Positions 21,258 to 30,072 of a stretch of DNA of 42,896 nucleotides are shown piece by piece (position 1 is the stretch's first letter; each line of letters begins with the position of its first letter). This DNA is from a virus: IMG/VR virus record IMGVR_UViG_3300046373_000086, positions 1 through 42,896 of that record; one strand, 5' to 3'. Under the pieces are notes generated by a model. That model was not told where the DNA came from. It saw nothing but the letters and a program-made list of their open reading frames with translations, and did no database searches. Position numbers and translations under genes: made by a program.

Positions 21258-21265
21258 TAAATATA
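21258..21265 (-). promoter_or_regulatory. TATATTTA box before the tail-tip operon
   Basis: On the minus strand TATATTTA lies 4 nt before the ATG at 21253 and just after the terminator at 21279-21313. It would give a near-leaderless mRNA if used as a -7 box. No TTTG is placed at the -33 distance. Confidence 0.38.
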
Positions 21266-21278
21266 CTATTTTGGCAAT

Positions 21279-21313
21279 AAAAAACCGCAATATCAAATCA
21301 ATGAATATTGCGG
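21279..21313 (-). terminator. Rho-independent terminator, leftward
   Basis: CCGCAATAT (21313-21305 on the minus strand) pairs perfectly with ATATTGCGG (21293-21285), a 9-bp stem with an 11-nt loop, followed by a run of six T. It follows the 664-aa tail gene and lies 26 nt before the next ATG, so it may act as a terminator or as an attenuator in the leader of that gene. Confidence 0.85.
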
Positions 21314-21389
21314 CCTGAAAAACCTAAACCTTTGTAAGATGTGAAAACCATTCTACGCACCCGTTCGCTCGGCTCTATGAATGATAAAT

Positions 21390-21421
21390 CAAATATACAA
21401 ACTTACCTCACTAATTCCAAA
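21390..21421 (-). promoter_or_regulatory. Leftward promoter candidate inside the end of the 664-aa gene
   Basis: TTTG (21421-21418), a 20-nt spacer and TATATTTG (21397-21390) form a full match to the Bacteroidota consensus, like PL. Its transcript would run into the terminator at 21313-21279 before reaching the ATG at 21253, a layout typical of attenuation. Chance matches are possible in AT-rich DNA. Confidence 0.45.
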
Positions 21422-23397
21422 AGATTATTATCAACCGTCAATAAACATTTAAAATCTCGTTCGCTATTCATGGCTAAATCAATCGATGCGTTAATAAAAA
21501 ACCCCTTTAAGTTAACTCCAACGTAACTAAAAAGCCCATATCCGTATACCCCATTATTAACATACTGCCAAAAATCTTGCGGTAAACGGGTTGTAAATGA
21601 TGCGTAGTGTGGCTGAAAATAAGGCGGTGCTAATTCTGCAACATTAACATTGCTATTCTCAACTACAACAGACCCGTTATATACTGTACTAACTGCTGTA
21701 TTCTTTTCACCGCTCACAAATCTGATTTGGTATGCATCATTTCCATAAAATACTGAATGAATATAAGACCCCCAACGCAATAAGTTTCTATGTGGGGATA
21801 TATACCAGTTATAATAAGTTTCGCCTGCCTTAACGCCTGTAATGTCGCTTGTAGTCAAAGGGCAATAATAGCCCCCAACCTGGGCAACTGGTTTAACGTA
21901 AATAAAAAAAACATCGTTATCCGCATCGTTATCGGTTGTACGTTTGCCATCTAAATTTATACGCAAAAATTCAATGCCGTATGCGTCGGCACGATAGGCA
22001 GATGTAATATCTAATTCCTTTACTGGCGCATAAGTATCTATAACGTACTGCTGAATAGCATTTATTTCATCTTTGCCGTTAACCTCGTCATAAGTTTGTG
22101 TCTCATACCCTGCTTTAATCGAATTAAACATCAGATCTAAGGCGGGTTCAATAGAAACATCTTTGCTATCTAACATTGATAATGTTTGACTATTTCGGTA
22201 ATATGATTGTCTATATTCTAAAGTTGCCGCTCCAATTTCCACCGCATGACCAGCACATGTAACTGCCGAAATTGATTTAAAGAAATCTGAAAATGTGGTT
22301 TTAATTTTAGCGCCTTCAATTTGCCTTATAGCATCGCCGCATGTTATAGTTAACTGTTCCCATTCTTTTAGCAATAACGACTGAACGGGGTATGCAAAAC
22401 CACCATTCATTTGTTTAACCAATTGCTGGAAAACATATGCAGGTCGTAAAGCCTTACACTTCGTTGCTGGTGATATAGTCTCGTATGATAGCGATAAGGT
22501 ACCTTCGGTATAATTAAACCCTGTATTGCTATCTAAAGTGCCATCTATGCGCTGATATACAAACACCTTATCCCCTACATTAATGGGTATTGTGTAAGTT
22601 TGGTTTATATCAAATGCCGGCGACCCTAACGCATGGGTTACGTCTAAAGGGGTAGCCAGCACCGTTCCATCCTGCTTTACTAACTGTATTCTGAAACGTT
22701 TTGCCGATCCAAGAAAAGTTTGGGTAGATCCTTTAACCCCATCGAAAAAAAAACTTACATCGCCAGTAGTTTGAGCGGTAAAAAACCAGTCCCCATCTGT
22801 TGCAAAATTAGGAGTTAAGGCTGTTCTATATGAGACATCCTTCACCGATTGATTAACTGATTTTACTTCGTTGTTAACGATTGACAATGCTGTGTAGCCT
22901 GGCTGCTGGTCTAACTGTGATGCAACGAATAATAAATCGGCTAATTCAATAAGTTTTAAAGGCGTTATTTCAATATCTATAGCTTCTGGGACATCTACAG
23001 GTATCTCGTACTTAACGTTCTCAAAAGCCTTTGTTTTAACCGACAAGTCAGCATCGGTAGCGTTAACTGTGAAATAATCTTCCTCGTCTTTTGCTTTGGA
23101 AAAATCAAGTTTACCATAGTACGCAATCTCATAATCCCATGTTGACGGATTTTGCTTATCTATTTGGATATAAACCTGCGCCTGTACACCGTATTGATAA
23201 TACTGTTGACGTAATATCCATGCCCCATCTAAAACGAATTTAAGCGGTATGGTTAGCGACCTTACAGCCCCGAAATAAGTTTCTGAACGGGAAAACTCCA
23301 ACGTGCTATCTTCACTCCATCCGCTTGGCGCATTGGGTAATACATAGCTATCTACAGCAGGTACAATAAGCGTATATCGAAACTCTTTAGGTTGCAT
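21403..23397 (-). CDS. Distal-tail (Dit)-like or tail-hub protein (664 aa)
   Basis: Follows the tape measure gene with TAATG coupling, the usual place for distal tail and hub proteins. The N-terminal 150 residues read like a Dit-type galectin fold: a FRYTLIVPAVDSYVLP head, GWSEDSTLEF and a strand-rich core. The middle has long stretches of strand and turn with a VNATDADLSV motif, and the C-terminal part resembles a baseplate hub. It is longer than a classical Dit. Bacteroidota phages often have such a protein annotated only as hypothetical. Role as tail tip is inferred from place and fold. Confidence 0.6.
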   Translation of the reverse strand: MQPKEFRYTLIVPAVDSYVLPNAPSGWSEDSTLEFSRSETYFGAVRSLTIPLKFVLDGAWILRQQYYQYGVQAQVYIQIDKQNPSTWDYEIAYYGKLDFSKAKDEEDYFTVNATDADLSVKTKAFENVKYEIPVDVPEAIDIEITPLKLIELADLLFVASQLDQQPGYTALSIVNNEVKSVNQSVKDVSYRTALTPNFATDGDWFFTAQTTGDVSFFFDGVKGSTQTFLGSAKRFRIQLVKQDGTVLATPLDVTHALGSPAFDINQTYTIPINVGDKVFVYQRIDGTLDSNTGFNYTEGTLSLSYETISPATKCKALRPAYVFQQLVKQMNGGFAYPVQSLLLKEWEQLTITCGDAIRQIEGAKIKTTFSDFFKSISAVTCAGHAVEIGAATLEYRQSYYRNSQTLSMLDSKDVSIEPALDLMFNSIKAGYETQTYDEVNGKDEINAIQQYVIDTYAPVKELDITSAYRADAYGIEFLRINLDGKRTTDNDADNDVFFIYVKPVAQVGGYYCPLTTSDITGVKAGETYYNWYISPHRNLLRWGSYIHSVFYGNDAYQIRFVSGEKNTAVSTVYNGSVVVENSNVNVAELAPPYFQPHYASFTTRLPQDFWQYVNNGVYGYGLFSYVGVNLKGFFINASIDLAMNSERDFKCLLTVDNNLLELVR

Positions 23398-26300
23398 TAG
23401 TTGAAGTGATTATTACGATACGTATTCCAGTTGCTTACTTGCTGCTGTTGTCTTTTCCATCCGCCTTTGGTAATAAATGTCCCTGCCATTTTTTGACCAT
23501 GTATAGCCTTTGTAGTTTTGCGCTGTTCACTAACCAACTGCTGTATATCAACTGCCTGTCCACCTACATAATTAATGCGTTCAGGCTTAGCTAACATCTT
23601 TATTACTTCGTAGTTTGGTAATACCTTTGTACCAGCTGGTGCGGTTGTTAGCGTGTCGGTATCTGGCGTTAAGTATCGCTTGCCATTTGGCTCAATTACT
23701 AACTCTGTACCTGCATCACCTACTATCATTGCACCGCCTTTGTGATAGTCTGTGCCTTTGGCGTATTTGGGGATGGGGGTTGCGATAACGGTTGCCAATT
23801 GTAATGCGCCTAATGCACCTATAGCAGCCGCAATGGCCGGGTATAATGGTGCTGTAAAAGGGTTGGATAGGTAACTCAATGCCTGTACCTCAGCTATACC
23901 TACAGCCTCAACAATTTTAGCAATTGATATTAATTTATCAAACTTGGCCTGTCTTGTTTTTACTTCACGTTCTTTTTGAGCGATAACATCCTGTTGCGCC
24001 TGAGTTTTTGCATCAATGATATTTTTTTTGTTAGCCTTTTCTTCATCTGTAGCCAAAGACCTATCAACAACTTCTTTCTCTTTATCTGAATTTTTAGTTA
24101 ATTGATCTGATTGTACGGATAGCGCATCCAGTTGCTTTTGATAGCTGCCATCTACCAATGTTTGTATTAATTCGATACTTTGGTCGGCTATCTGTTTTTC
24201 GAGGTCATGAAGAGATTTTCTTGCTGATTCTACTTTTTTAATATTGTCTAATTCTACTTGCGTTGCTAAATTAGAACCATCAATTCTTAACTTAGTTATT
24301 AAGTTCTGCGTTCTTTGAACTTCTTTCGGATCGCCTATCCCGAATTCAAGATTAGATTGTTGAGTTTCTAATATTTTCTCAAGTGTTTGTATTTGTAAAT
24401 CAATCCTGTCCTTTGAGGCCTGTTTTTCTATATCGTAAACTTGCTGGTTGTATTCGGCTGTTGATATTTTACCCGTTCTATACAGGTCGGCTGTTGCGCT
24501 AAGGGCTTCGCTTTGGTACTTCTCAATTTCTAATAATTTGGTGTCCTGCGCATCTCTTAAGTCTATTATCTCTTGTTGTAAAACGGTATTTGCGTTTTTC
24601 GCCCCTTCATTTAGTATTTTCGCAAGTTCCGTCTCTGCCTGTTTTTTTATTTCATTTGTTTTAGTCAATCCCTCTTTGTCAATATCGGCTAAGTCCCCTT
24701 GTAATTTCGATTCCACAGCCTTTCTCTTGTCTGAATTTTCACCAGCTTCAATAAGGTCGAATTTTGACCTTGTTTGTACCAACTCTTTTGAGGTATCTAC
24801 ATATTTTTTTACAGCGGCTAATCTATCATCGTATGAATTATTAGCATCTGCTATAAAGGCTTGCTCTTGTTTTTTAGAAGTCTCCAACTCTTGTTGCTTT
24901 AAGGCAGCCCTGTCCCTATTTGCTGATACTATCAAATCACGAGACTGCTTATTAAATTCAATGGTTGTTTTTAATATTTCAGCATTTTTTTTGTCGTTTA
25001 TAGCCTGTTCCTGGTCTGCTTGTATACCAGGAACATCCAATTCTTTTATAGCATTATTTTTTATAATCTGAAGTCTATCTGATAAGGCTTTTTTTAATGA
25101 AGACTGCCTTTCTGAATAAGATTTTTTATCATTGTTGGCAATGTCCATATTCCTATCGGCATCTGCTTGCAATAAGCTATTATTGTAATCTATAGCTTCT
25201 GATGTCTTTCGCCTTTGTATGTCTGACGAGTCAACGCTTACAAAGTTTTTAGCAAATTGATTAGCCAATGTTAATAACTTATCATACGTAGATGTTGTTT
25301 GATTAACCAACTTATCTTGATTATCTTTTGCGTTCTTTACTGATTTTTGATCCACCCTATTTGCATTTTCTGCAATTTTCAGCAATCCCTTATATGACTC
25401 GGCATTTGACCCGCCTTTTGCTATCTCATCCCTTATTTGCTTTAGGTCTTTTGCGGTAAGGGTGGCATTTGCCTCTTCTGTCATTAGTTTTTTAGTAGCT
25501 TTAACTAAATCGTCAGTACCCTGCGATAGTGCAGCTGCAGCTGCAGCTTTAAAAAACATTGATTTTATATAATCTCGCGAGTTGTTTTTTAACTGTTGCT
25601 CAACCTGATCTAATGTTTGAACTTGACCCACTGTTTTACCAATAGTATCGTTATACTTTTTAACTACAGTCTCGCTATCTATAAAGCCTTCTTTTGCAAG
25701 TTTTATTTGCTCTTTTAAGTCTATAACACTTGATATTGATTCCTTAAACAAGGTATTATCAAATGCTGCCATTAACGCCTTTCTTTTTGAGTCAAAATCA
25801 GATAGCGAAGTATTGAGTACACCTAACTCAGTTACAACATATTTTATACCTTCAAACAAGGCTAAGAATATACCACTTATCCCTAATCCAGGTAGTATAT
25901 TTGCTGCGGTTCTTATAGCACCGTAAGCAGTTGAAAAAACTCCAGCAATCCCCTTTGCATAATTCCCTACATTCCTTTGGAAGTTGCCCAAAGGCTGGTC
26001 AATGCTATCTAATTGAGCCCTTAACCTATTGGCATCAGCTGCTGCAATTTTAAATTGAAGTGAACGTGTACCGAATACAACTCCAGCCTCTCTTGCTGCG
26101 GCAGTAGCTGCGTTATATTCTGCTGTTAACTTTTGATACTCTGTTTTAGCTTTGTTTGCAGTAGCTGTTTGCCTATTTAATTGCTCCTCCTCTCGCCTAC
26201 GAGCGGCCGTAAGCCTAATTTGAGCCTGTTCATTTAATGCGGTAGACCTTGCAAGATCTTGCTGTGCTTTTGCAGTTTGAGCCTGTAGCCTGTTTAGCTT

Positions 26301-26504
26301 CTCAAGCTCTTTTGAAGCGTTTGCGGAAGATACACTAATATCTCTTAATCCCTTCGCACCAGATAAAGCGTCACTAAATGCTTTAGCGTTTCGTATGCTT
26401 TCTACAAGCGTAATATTTAGCGCGGATAGATATGTTTCTACCTGTTCAAGCTGCTGAAACGCTTTCGCACTTACAAAATCTTCAATTACGCCAGTACCTG
26501 CCAT
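23397..26504 (-). CDS. Tape measure protein (1035 aa)
   Basis: A long helical protein with coiled coils for most of its length, rich in Ala, Gln, Glu and Lys, with a central hydrophobic segment near residues 190-225 (IRTAANILPGLGISGIF) that may cross or open the membrane at injection. A second hydrophobic stretch lies near 890-920. The end has GGAMIVGDAGTELVI, a conserved tape-measure C-terminal motif. At about 0.15 nm per residue it predicts a tail of about 155 nm, thus a siphovirus. It overlaps the stops and starts of its neighbours as TAATG. Confidence 0.9.
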   Translation of the reverse strand: MAGTGVIEDFVSAKAFQQLEQVETYLSALNITLVESIRNAKAFSDALSGAKGLRDISVSSANASKELEKLNRLQAQTAKAQQDLARSTALNEQAQIRLTAARRREEEQLNRQTATANKAKTEYQKLTAEYNAATAAAREAGVVFGTRSLQFKIAAADANRLRAQLDSIDQPLGNFQRNVGNYAKGIAGVFSTAYGAIRTAANILPGLGISGIFLALFEGIKYVVTELGVLNTSLSDFDSKRKALMAAFDNTLFKESISSVIDLKEQIKLAKEGFIDSETVVKKYNDTIGKTVGQVQTLDQVEQQLKNNSRDYIKSMFFKAAAAAALSQGTDDLVKATKKLMTEEANATLTAKDLKQIRDEIAKGGSNAESYKGLLKIAENANRVDQKSVKNAKDNQDKLVNQTTSTYDKLLTLANQFAKNFVSVDSSDIQRRKTSEAIDYNNSLLQADADRNMDIANNDKKSYSERQSSLKKALSDRLQIIKNNAIKELDVPGIQADQEQAINDKKNAEILKTTIEFNKQSRDLIVSANRDRAALKQQELETSKKQEQAFIADANNSYDDRLAAVKKYVDTSKELVQTRSKFDLIEAGENSDKRKAVESKLQGDLADIDKEGLTKTNEIKKQAETELAKILNEGAKNANTVLQQEIIDLRDAQDTKLLEIEKYQSEALSATADLYRTGKISTAEYNQQVYDIEKQASKDRIDLQIQTLEKILETQQSNLEFGIGDPKEVQRTQNLITKLRIDGSNLATQVELDNIKKVESARKSLHDLEKQIADQSIELIQTLVDGSYQKQLDALSVQSDQLTKNSDKEKEVVDRSLATDEEKANKKNIIDAKTQAQQDVIAQKEREVKTRQAKFDKLISIAKIVEAVGIAEVQALSYLSNPFTAPLYPAIAAAIGALGALQLATVIATPIPKYAKGTDYHKGGAMIVGDAGTELVIEPNGKRYLTPDTDTLTTAPAGTKVLPNYEVIKMLAKPERINYVGGQAVDIQQLVSEQRKTTKAIHGQKMAGTFITKGGWKRQQQQVSNWNTYRNNHFN

Positions 26505-27109
26505 TATTTATTTTGTCTTTTGAAACGGTTAAATATAGCGCAAAATTCTGACACGGTCAATTCTTTACTTTTTAGGTGGTATCCTTGAAACTTTGACAGC
26601 TCGCTTAGTGTTTCGTCATAATCATTTTCGCTAGCCCATTCGCCTTTTTGCCCTTCAAAAAAACGCTTTAATTCGCCCTCTTTTACGCCTTTTTGCACCA
26701 CAAACATGCTACACTCTGCTATTACGGATTGCAAATCGGACAGCATTGTTTCGGGTGTAAAGTCGTAATAAAAACCATACTCATTAAGTATTAGCACAAG
26801 CTCAGGCATATATGAAATTTTAAACCTGTCAATTATTGCCTGTATAATTGCAATCTTTGTTTCTAAATGTTTTATCTCGCGTGTTATCTGAACAATGTAC
26901 GTGCTATTGGTGGTGGGGCAAATGTCGGAGTATTCAGTAAATATATTATCCCATGCGTCGGTTAATTGCTCTTGAGTTGGCTCACCATGAATTATCAACC
27001 ATTTCAAATCATTATTGCAGGCCACTTTAATGAAGTTATATAATGGTATTTCGCAGTTATCGTAAACTAAGGCCGGTAATGCTTTCGACATATCTTTTGA
27101 TTCCGACAT
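26504..27109 (-). CDS. Probable tail assembly protein (tail chaperone position, 201 aa)
   Basis: Lies directly before the tape measure gene, where tail assembly chaperones are coded. I chose the ATG at 27109, which is preceded by GAGGGAT at a good distance; a longer reading from 27172 overlaps the upstream gene by 116 nt. The product is helical with several acidic and aromatic patches, including an IPLYNFIKVACNNDLKWLI segment near residues 20-40. It shows none of the usual -1 frameshift arrangement of gpG/gpGT, since the overlapping frame is +1. Function by position. Confidence 0.55.
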   Translation of the reverse strand: MSESKDMSKALPALVYDNCEIPLYNFIKVACNNDLKWLIIHGEPTQEQLTDAWDNIFTEYSDICPTTNSTYIVQITREIKHLETKIAIIQAIIDRFKISYMPELVLILNEYGFYYDFTPETMLSDLQSVIAECSMFVVQKGVKEGELKRFFEGQKGEWASENDYDETLSELSKFQGYHLKSKELTVSEFCAIFNRFKRQNK

Positions 27110-27512
27110 ATAAAGATCCCTCAACGAACTCTTTTTTGCTGTCTTCGGTAAGACCGAAAATGTCTTTGCCATATTTTTCTGTTAAGGTTTTGGTTTTATT
27201 ATCGGTAGATGTTATTTCGTAAAAATTGCCCTTTACCCTAACAACGAATGCTTTATAAAAGTCACCTGTTTTATATAAGTCAGGTCTGCCGAAGCCTGGC
27301 AAAGGGTTTTGTTTCTCCTTTTCAAATGCGTATGAATTGCTATTGTAAAATCGTAATGGGATGCCTAAACTATCAATTGATTGAGCATATAATTGGCGTT
27401 GGTTTAAAGTTATTATTTCGTTGCTATAATCCTGTTGAACTTGGCGCTTAACCTCGTTACGGAGGTTTAAACGCTTGAATTTAGCCAACATATCAGGAAG
27501 TGTAACGCCCAT
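27057..27512 (-). CDS. Tail completion or neck protein (HK97 gp10-like, 151 aa)
   Basis: The sequence has the alpha/beta build of small tail-completion proteins: a helical head of about 50 residues, then PDLYKTGDFYKAFVVRVKGNFYEI and YGKDIFGLTED, followed by a helix that ends in a Tyr-Val-Glu. The LYKTGDFY turn is typical of HK97 gp10-type neck proteins. It is preceded by a hairpin terminator and a TACCTTTA box 4 nt before the start, and overlaps the next gene by 53 nt. Assignment is moderate. Confidence 0.55.
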   Translation of the reverse strand: MGVTLPDMLAKFKRLNLRNEVKRQVQQDYSNEIITLNQRQLYAQSIDSLGIPLRFYNSNSYAFEKEKQNPLPGFGRPDLYKTGDFYKAFVVRVKGNFYEITSTDNKTKTLTEKYGKDIFGLTEDSKKEFVEGSLYVGIKRYVESITGLSLR

Positions 27513-27516
27513 ATTA

Positions 27517-27524
27517 TAAAGGTA
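27517..27524 (-). promoter_or_regulatory. TACCTTTA box before the tail completion gene
   Basis: On the minus strand TACCTTTA lies 4 nt before the ATG at 27512 and directly after the T run of a terminator. It shares the TAnnTTTR form and spacing of the boxes at 8864, 16271, 21258 and 35734. No TTTG at -33; TTG is found 21 nt upstream. Confidence 0.35.
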
Positions 27525-27529
27525 ACAAA

Positions 27530-27560
27530 AAAGCGGCGTGTTTCACAACATGACCGCTTT
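27530..27560 (-). terminator. Rho-independent terminator, leftward
   Basis: On the minus strand AAAGCGG (27560-27554) pairs with CCGCTTT (27536-27530), and a run of six T follows. It lies between the major tail operon and the 151-aa gene, 17 nt before its start, so it may terminate upstream mRNA or attenuate the next gene. Confidence 0.6.
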
Positions 27561-27597
27561 AACCATTAATTTAAGATGTTTGGGAAGTATCTTAATG

Positions 27598-27625
27598 CAA
27601 AGATATGTGCTTTAACCATATCAAA
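27598..27625 (-). promoter_or_regulatory. Weak leftward promoter candidate
   Basis: TATCTTTG (27605-27598) matches the -7 consensus in full; the nearest TTTG lies 16 nt upstream, shorter than the preferred 19-21. It is between two terminators. A transcript from it would pass through the hairpin at 27560-27530 before the ATG at 27512. Confidence 0.3.
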
Positions 27626-27639
27626 TTACGGGTTACCGT

Positions 27640-27668
27640 AAAAGCCCCATATTTCTACAGGGCTTTTT
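27640..27668. terminator. Terminator after the tail-tube genes
   Basis: AAAAGCCC (27640-27647) and GGGCTTTT (27660-27667) form a perfect 8-bp stem with a 12-nt loop. A-run and T-run on the two sides allow termination in both directions. It begins right after the stop of the 58-aa gene (27670). Confidence 0.78.
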
Positions 27669-27669
27669 A

Positions 27670-27846
27670 CTACTTCTTAGAATCAGCTGGCTTCTCAGCC
27701 TTCGCATAATGCGTTTTGTATGCGTCTTTCAGTTCATCAATTGGTATTTCAGAACCAGCGTCTTTATGCGCTTGCAGGAAGTGTTGTTCATCCTTGTAAA
27801 TAATATCCCTATTCCAGTCGATTTTTTTGTCTTTAGTGTGTGCCAT
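27670..27846 (-). CDS. Small charged protein after the tail tube gene (58 aa)
   Basis: ATG 27846 lies 2 nt after the stop of the 315-aa gene, and the stop is at the edge of a terminator. The peptide is highly charged (KDKKIDWNRDIIYKDE and ELKDAYKTHYAKAEK), with no hydrophobic core, probably helical. Place and spacing support it as real; it may be a tail assembly factor, since a small gene often follows the tube gene. No family recognised. Confidence 0.58.
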   Translation of the reverse strand: MAHTKDKKIDWNRDIIYKDEQHFLQAHKDAGSEIPIDELKDAYKTHYAKAEKPADSKK

Positions 27847-27848
27847 GG

Positions 27849-28796
27849 TTATACTGTTACTGTGATTATATTACTTTCAAAACCCTTAACCAATAACGCG
27901 CTTAGTTCAGTTGGCCCCGCCCATGATACATTAACTGGTGCACCGGCTACATAGTCGGGGTCTGTTGTATCAAGCGTTAGAGTCCATCCTAACACGTTAT
28001 CATCTGCGGCCACGCTTGATAGCGTAATTACTGCTCCTGCTGAATTTTTAACAACCCATGCACCAACTACAGCCAACTGCGTTTTGTATAGGTTATACAG
28101 GTTAACAGATCCACAGGCGGTTGATGCGCCAATTTTCAATACGGCCACTGTGCGGCTGATTTTGTTTAGGGCAACGTCTTGCAATCCACGTAATGAACGC
28201 AGGAAGGTATCTGTACCAAAATCAACAAGCGATAGGTTATCGGCTAATTGACCCTTAGCGAAAGATAACCTCCATCGGTATGCAGTTACAGCATCCTGTC
28301 CTTGTGATAGCACAGGCGCAAGCGCAAACAGGATAGACGGATCATATCCCTTTAACATATCAGCGGTCGATCCTTTTTGACCAATCAAATGGTTCTCGGC
28401 ATCCACCAACAAGATATCTTCGTTCTGTCCATTGTGTTGGCGTAAACGTGATGAAAGGCAGTTTTTACCCTCTAGCAGGTCAAACGTCCAATCGTAAACG
28501 CCTTCCCCTGTAACCACAACTGTACCATCAGGGTACGTTTGCACTTGCAAATCTCCGCTGTTATCAGCCTGCGGTACAAGGTTCGGTATTGGGTAGTAAC
28601 GCAGTAAAGGATCGTCTACCATTGTACCGCTGGTTAAAGCGGTTTTAAGAGCGGCCAGATCGGTTGAGATATCAATCTCTGTGCCCGATGGTATTGATAT
28701 AGCCCCAACTATTCGGGCGATATTTATCACACATGCGCCCGTAGCGGTATTCCCGCTGCCTGGCTTAACGCATATGATTTTGTTGCTTAATCCCAT
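27849..28796 (-). CDS. Probable major tail (tube) protein (315 aa)
   Basis: A beta-rich protein with Gly, Thr, Val and Asp in many short strands, lying between the neck genes and the tape measure, where tube proteins are coded. It has a NKIICVKPGSGNTATGACV opening, a central DWTFDLLEGKNC region, and a C-terminal Ig-like segment with a VGAWVVKNSAGAVITLSS stretch. The C-terminal part may be a surface Ig-like domain as in other tail tubes. Identification is by order, size and composition, not by a motif. Confidence 0.6.
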   Translation of the reverse strand: MGLSNKIICVKPGSGNTATGACVINIARIVGAISIPSGTEIDISTDLAALKTALTSGTMVDDPLLRYYPIPNLVPQADNSGDLQVQTYPDGTVVVTGEGVYDWTFDLLEGKNCLSSRLRQHNGQNEDILLVDAENHLIGQKGSTADMLKGYDPSILFALAPVLSQGQDAVTAYRWRLSFAKGQLADNLSLVDFGTDTFLRSLRGLQDVALNKISRTVAVLKIGASTACGSVNLYNLYKTQLAVVGAWVVKNSAGAVITLSSVAADDNVLGWTLTLDTTDPDYVAGAPVNVSWAGPTELSALLVKGFESNIITVTV

Positions 28797-28800
28797 GTTT

Positions 28801-29313
28801 TTAGCAGTTTTCTTGTTTAAATTTTAAATTTAAGTTTCTTATCTCAACACAATCAATAAAATCCGTAAAAATGTTAGCTTCCTTGCCGTAAATGCTTTCA
28901 CGCCCATAAAAGTAGTGATCAATCTGCGTGTAATCTAAGCCAATACCCGATGTTAAAAATTCTCGACCCCAATTAATCTGCTTTTCCAGTGCCTCCCAAA
29001 TTGGATGCAAAACAGGCTTAAAAGAAATTTCTTTCCTTTTTTGCGTGTTATACGTTGGCTCTGTCCTGGTGCAAATTAATAGTGTAACAGTAGGTTCGCT
29101 GTATATGCCTATCTCTTGCCCTTTTGCTTCTGGGAAATCCCTTAACAAGGCAACCATAGGAAAGCGCATTGCCTTTGTTGACTTGGCTTCGCTTAGCTTT
29201 TTTAACTCGCCGATTATCTCTACAATATCGCCACAAAACCAATATATAGGCCGGTCTAATTCGGCAGATGCCGCTGAAACCTTTGCCTGCAATATTTCGT
29301 CTATGTAGATCAT
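28801..29313 (-). CDS. Probable tail terminator or completion protein (170 aa)
   Basis: An alpha/beta protein in the block of connector genes. It has a FCGDIVEIIGELKKLSEAKS helix after the first strand and later a FKPVLHPIWEALEKQI segment. No catalytic motif. ATGA coupling to the 172-aa gene upstream and 4 nt to the tube gene downstream set it in the head-to-tail joining set. Role by position. Confidence 0.5.
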   Translation of the reverse strand: MIYIDEILQAKVSAASAELDRPIYWFCGDIVEIIGELKKLSEAKSTKAMRFPMVALLRDFPEAKGQEIGIYSEPTVTLLICTRTEPTYNTQKRKEISFKPVLHPIWEALEKQINWGREFLTSGIGLDYTQIDHYFYGRESIYGKEANIFTDFIDCVEIRNLNLKFKQENC

Positions 29314-29828
29314 CTGTTTTGATAATTTAGCTTTTCAAAAATATCAGGCAGACACATGCGGTTATATCCATAATAAAACATGTGACATACCGTAGGCAAA
29401 TAATAATTACCATACAGCGAATTGTTATCCTGAATATATTTAGCTGACGTATAGGAAGCATCAACCATATCATTCCAAACATCCACTTGAGTTATTATTG
29501 GGCTTATCGCTGTTGCATTTTCAGACTTAGGCTTAACAATAACATTCAACCCGGAATTATAGCTATTCTTGCTCCGTATGTAGTAGAAGAATACGAATGA
29601 CGCTATTTGTTCAATGCTGATATTATCTTTTAAGGATTGCCATTTAGCTGGTATCGGTTCAATAACTAAACCTGCTTTAAAATCCGTGTACAGAGCGTCA
29701 CCTAATAATTGAGTTAAATAACGAGGCTCATATTTATTTATGAACCCCTGTAAGTTTTCAATTACCGCAGTTTCATCCGTATTAGGGATATTAATTTCGA
29801 TTATAAAATCATTTACCGATACCAGCAT
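29310..29828 (-). CDS. Probable head-tail connector protein (172 aa)
   Basis: A mainly helical protein with NKYEPRYLTQLLGDALYTDFKAG near residues 31-53, a pattern I recall from Bacteroidota phage connector-like unknowns (DUF6712-like). It lies between the capsid genes and the tail genes, where gp6-type adaptor proteins are coded. It ends with ATGA coupling to the next gene. Exact role uncertain. Confidence 0.52.
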   Translation of the reverse strand: MLVSVNDFIIEINIPNTDETAVIENLQGFINKYEPRYLTQLLGDALYTDFKAGLVIEPIPAKWQSLKDNISIEQIASFVFFYYIRSKNSYNSGLNVIVKPKSENATAISPIITQVDVWNDMVDASYTSAKYIQDNNSLYGNYYLPTVCHMFYYGYNRMCLPDIFEKLNYQNR

Positions 29829-29837
29829 GGTTGTGTC

Positions 29838-30068
29838 TTATTTTTTAGCTGTTGCCTGTCCTTTTGCAATCAGTTTTTCAGCAAGTACTCGGTGAACAGT
29901 ATGCTCAACGCCATCACCTAATAAACTGTCTTTTGTACCGACAATAACAGTGTCCTCTTTTGGACGTACTAATGTGCCGCCATCAACAACGCTGTTCGCT
30001 GTAGTTAAAGCCTTTACATCTTCCTGTCCTGCGGGGATTATTTCTTCTTCTTTTTTTACTTGTCCCAT
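29838..30068 (-). CDS. Small structural protein near the capsid gene (76 aa)
   Basis: A short protein that starts with an acidic and basic head (KKEEEIIPAGQEDVKALT), then has a beta-like middle (TLVRPKEDTVIVGTKD), and a basic helical end (AEKLIAKGQATAKK). It lies 4 nt after the capsid gene. It could be a head decoration or fibre-base protein; no motif identifies it. Confidence 0.5.
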   Translation of the reverse strand: MGQVKKEEEIIPAGQEDVKALTTANSVVDGGTLVRPKEDTVIVGTKDSLLGDGVEHTVHRVLAEKLIAKGQATAKK

Positions 30069-30072
30069 GATA

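Noticed and set aside
24448-25071. 207-codon plus-strand frame with hydrophobic and Ser-rich composition
   Set aside because: It lies wholly antisense to the tape measure gene, whose Lys/Glu/Gln-rich coiled coil gives long open antisense frames by codon bias.
27057-27172. Programmed -1 frameshift at the AAAAAAG run
   Set aside because: The downstream frame is +1 relative to the upstream gene, and the run is not in X-XXY-YYZ register.
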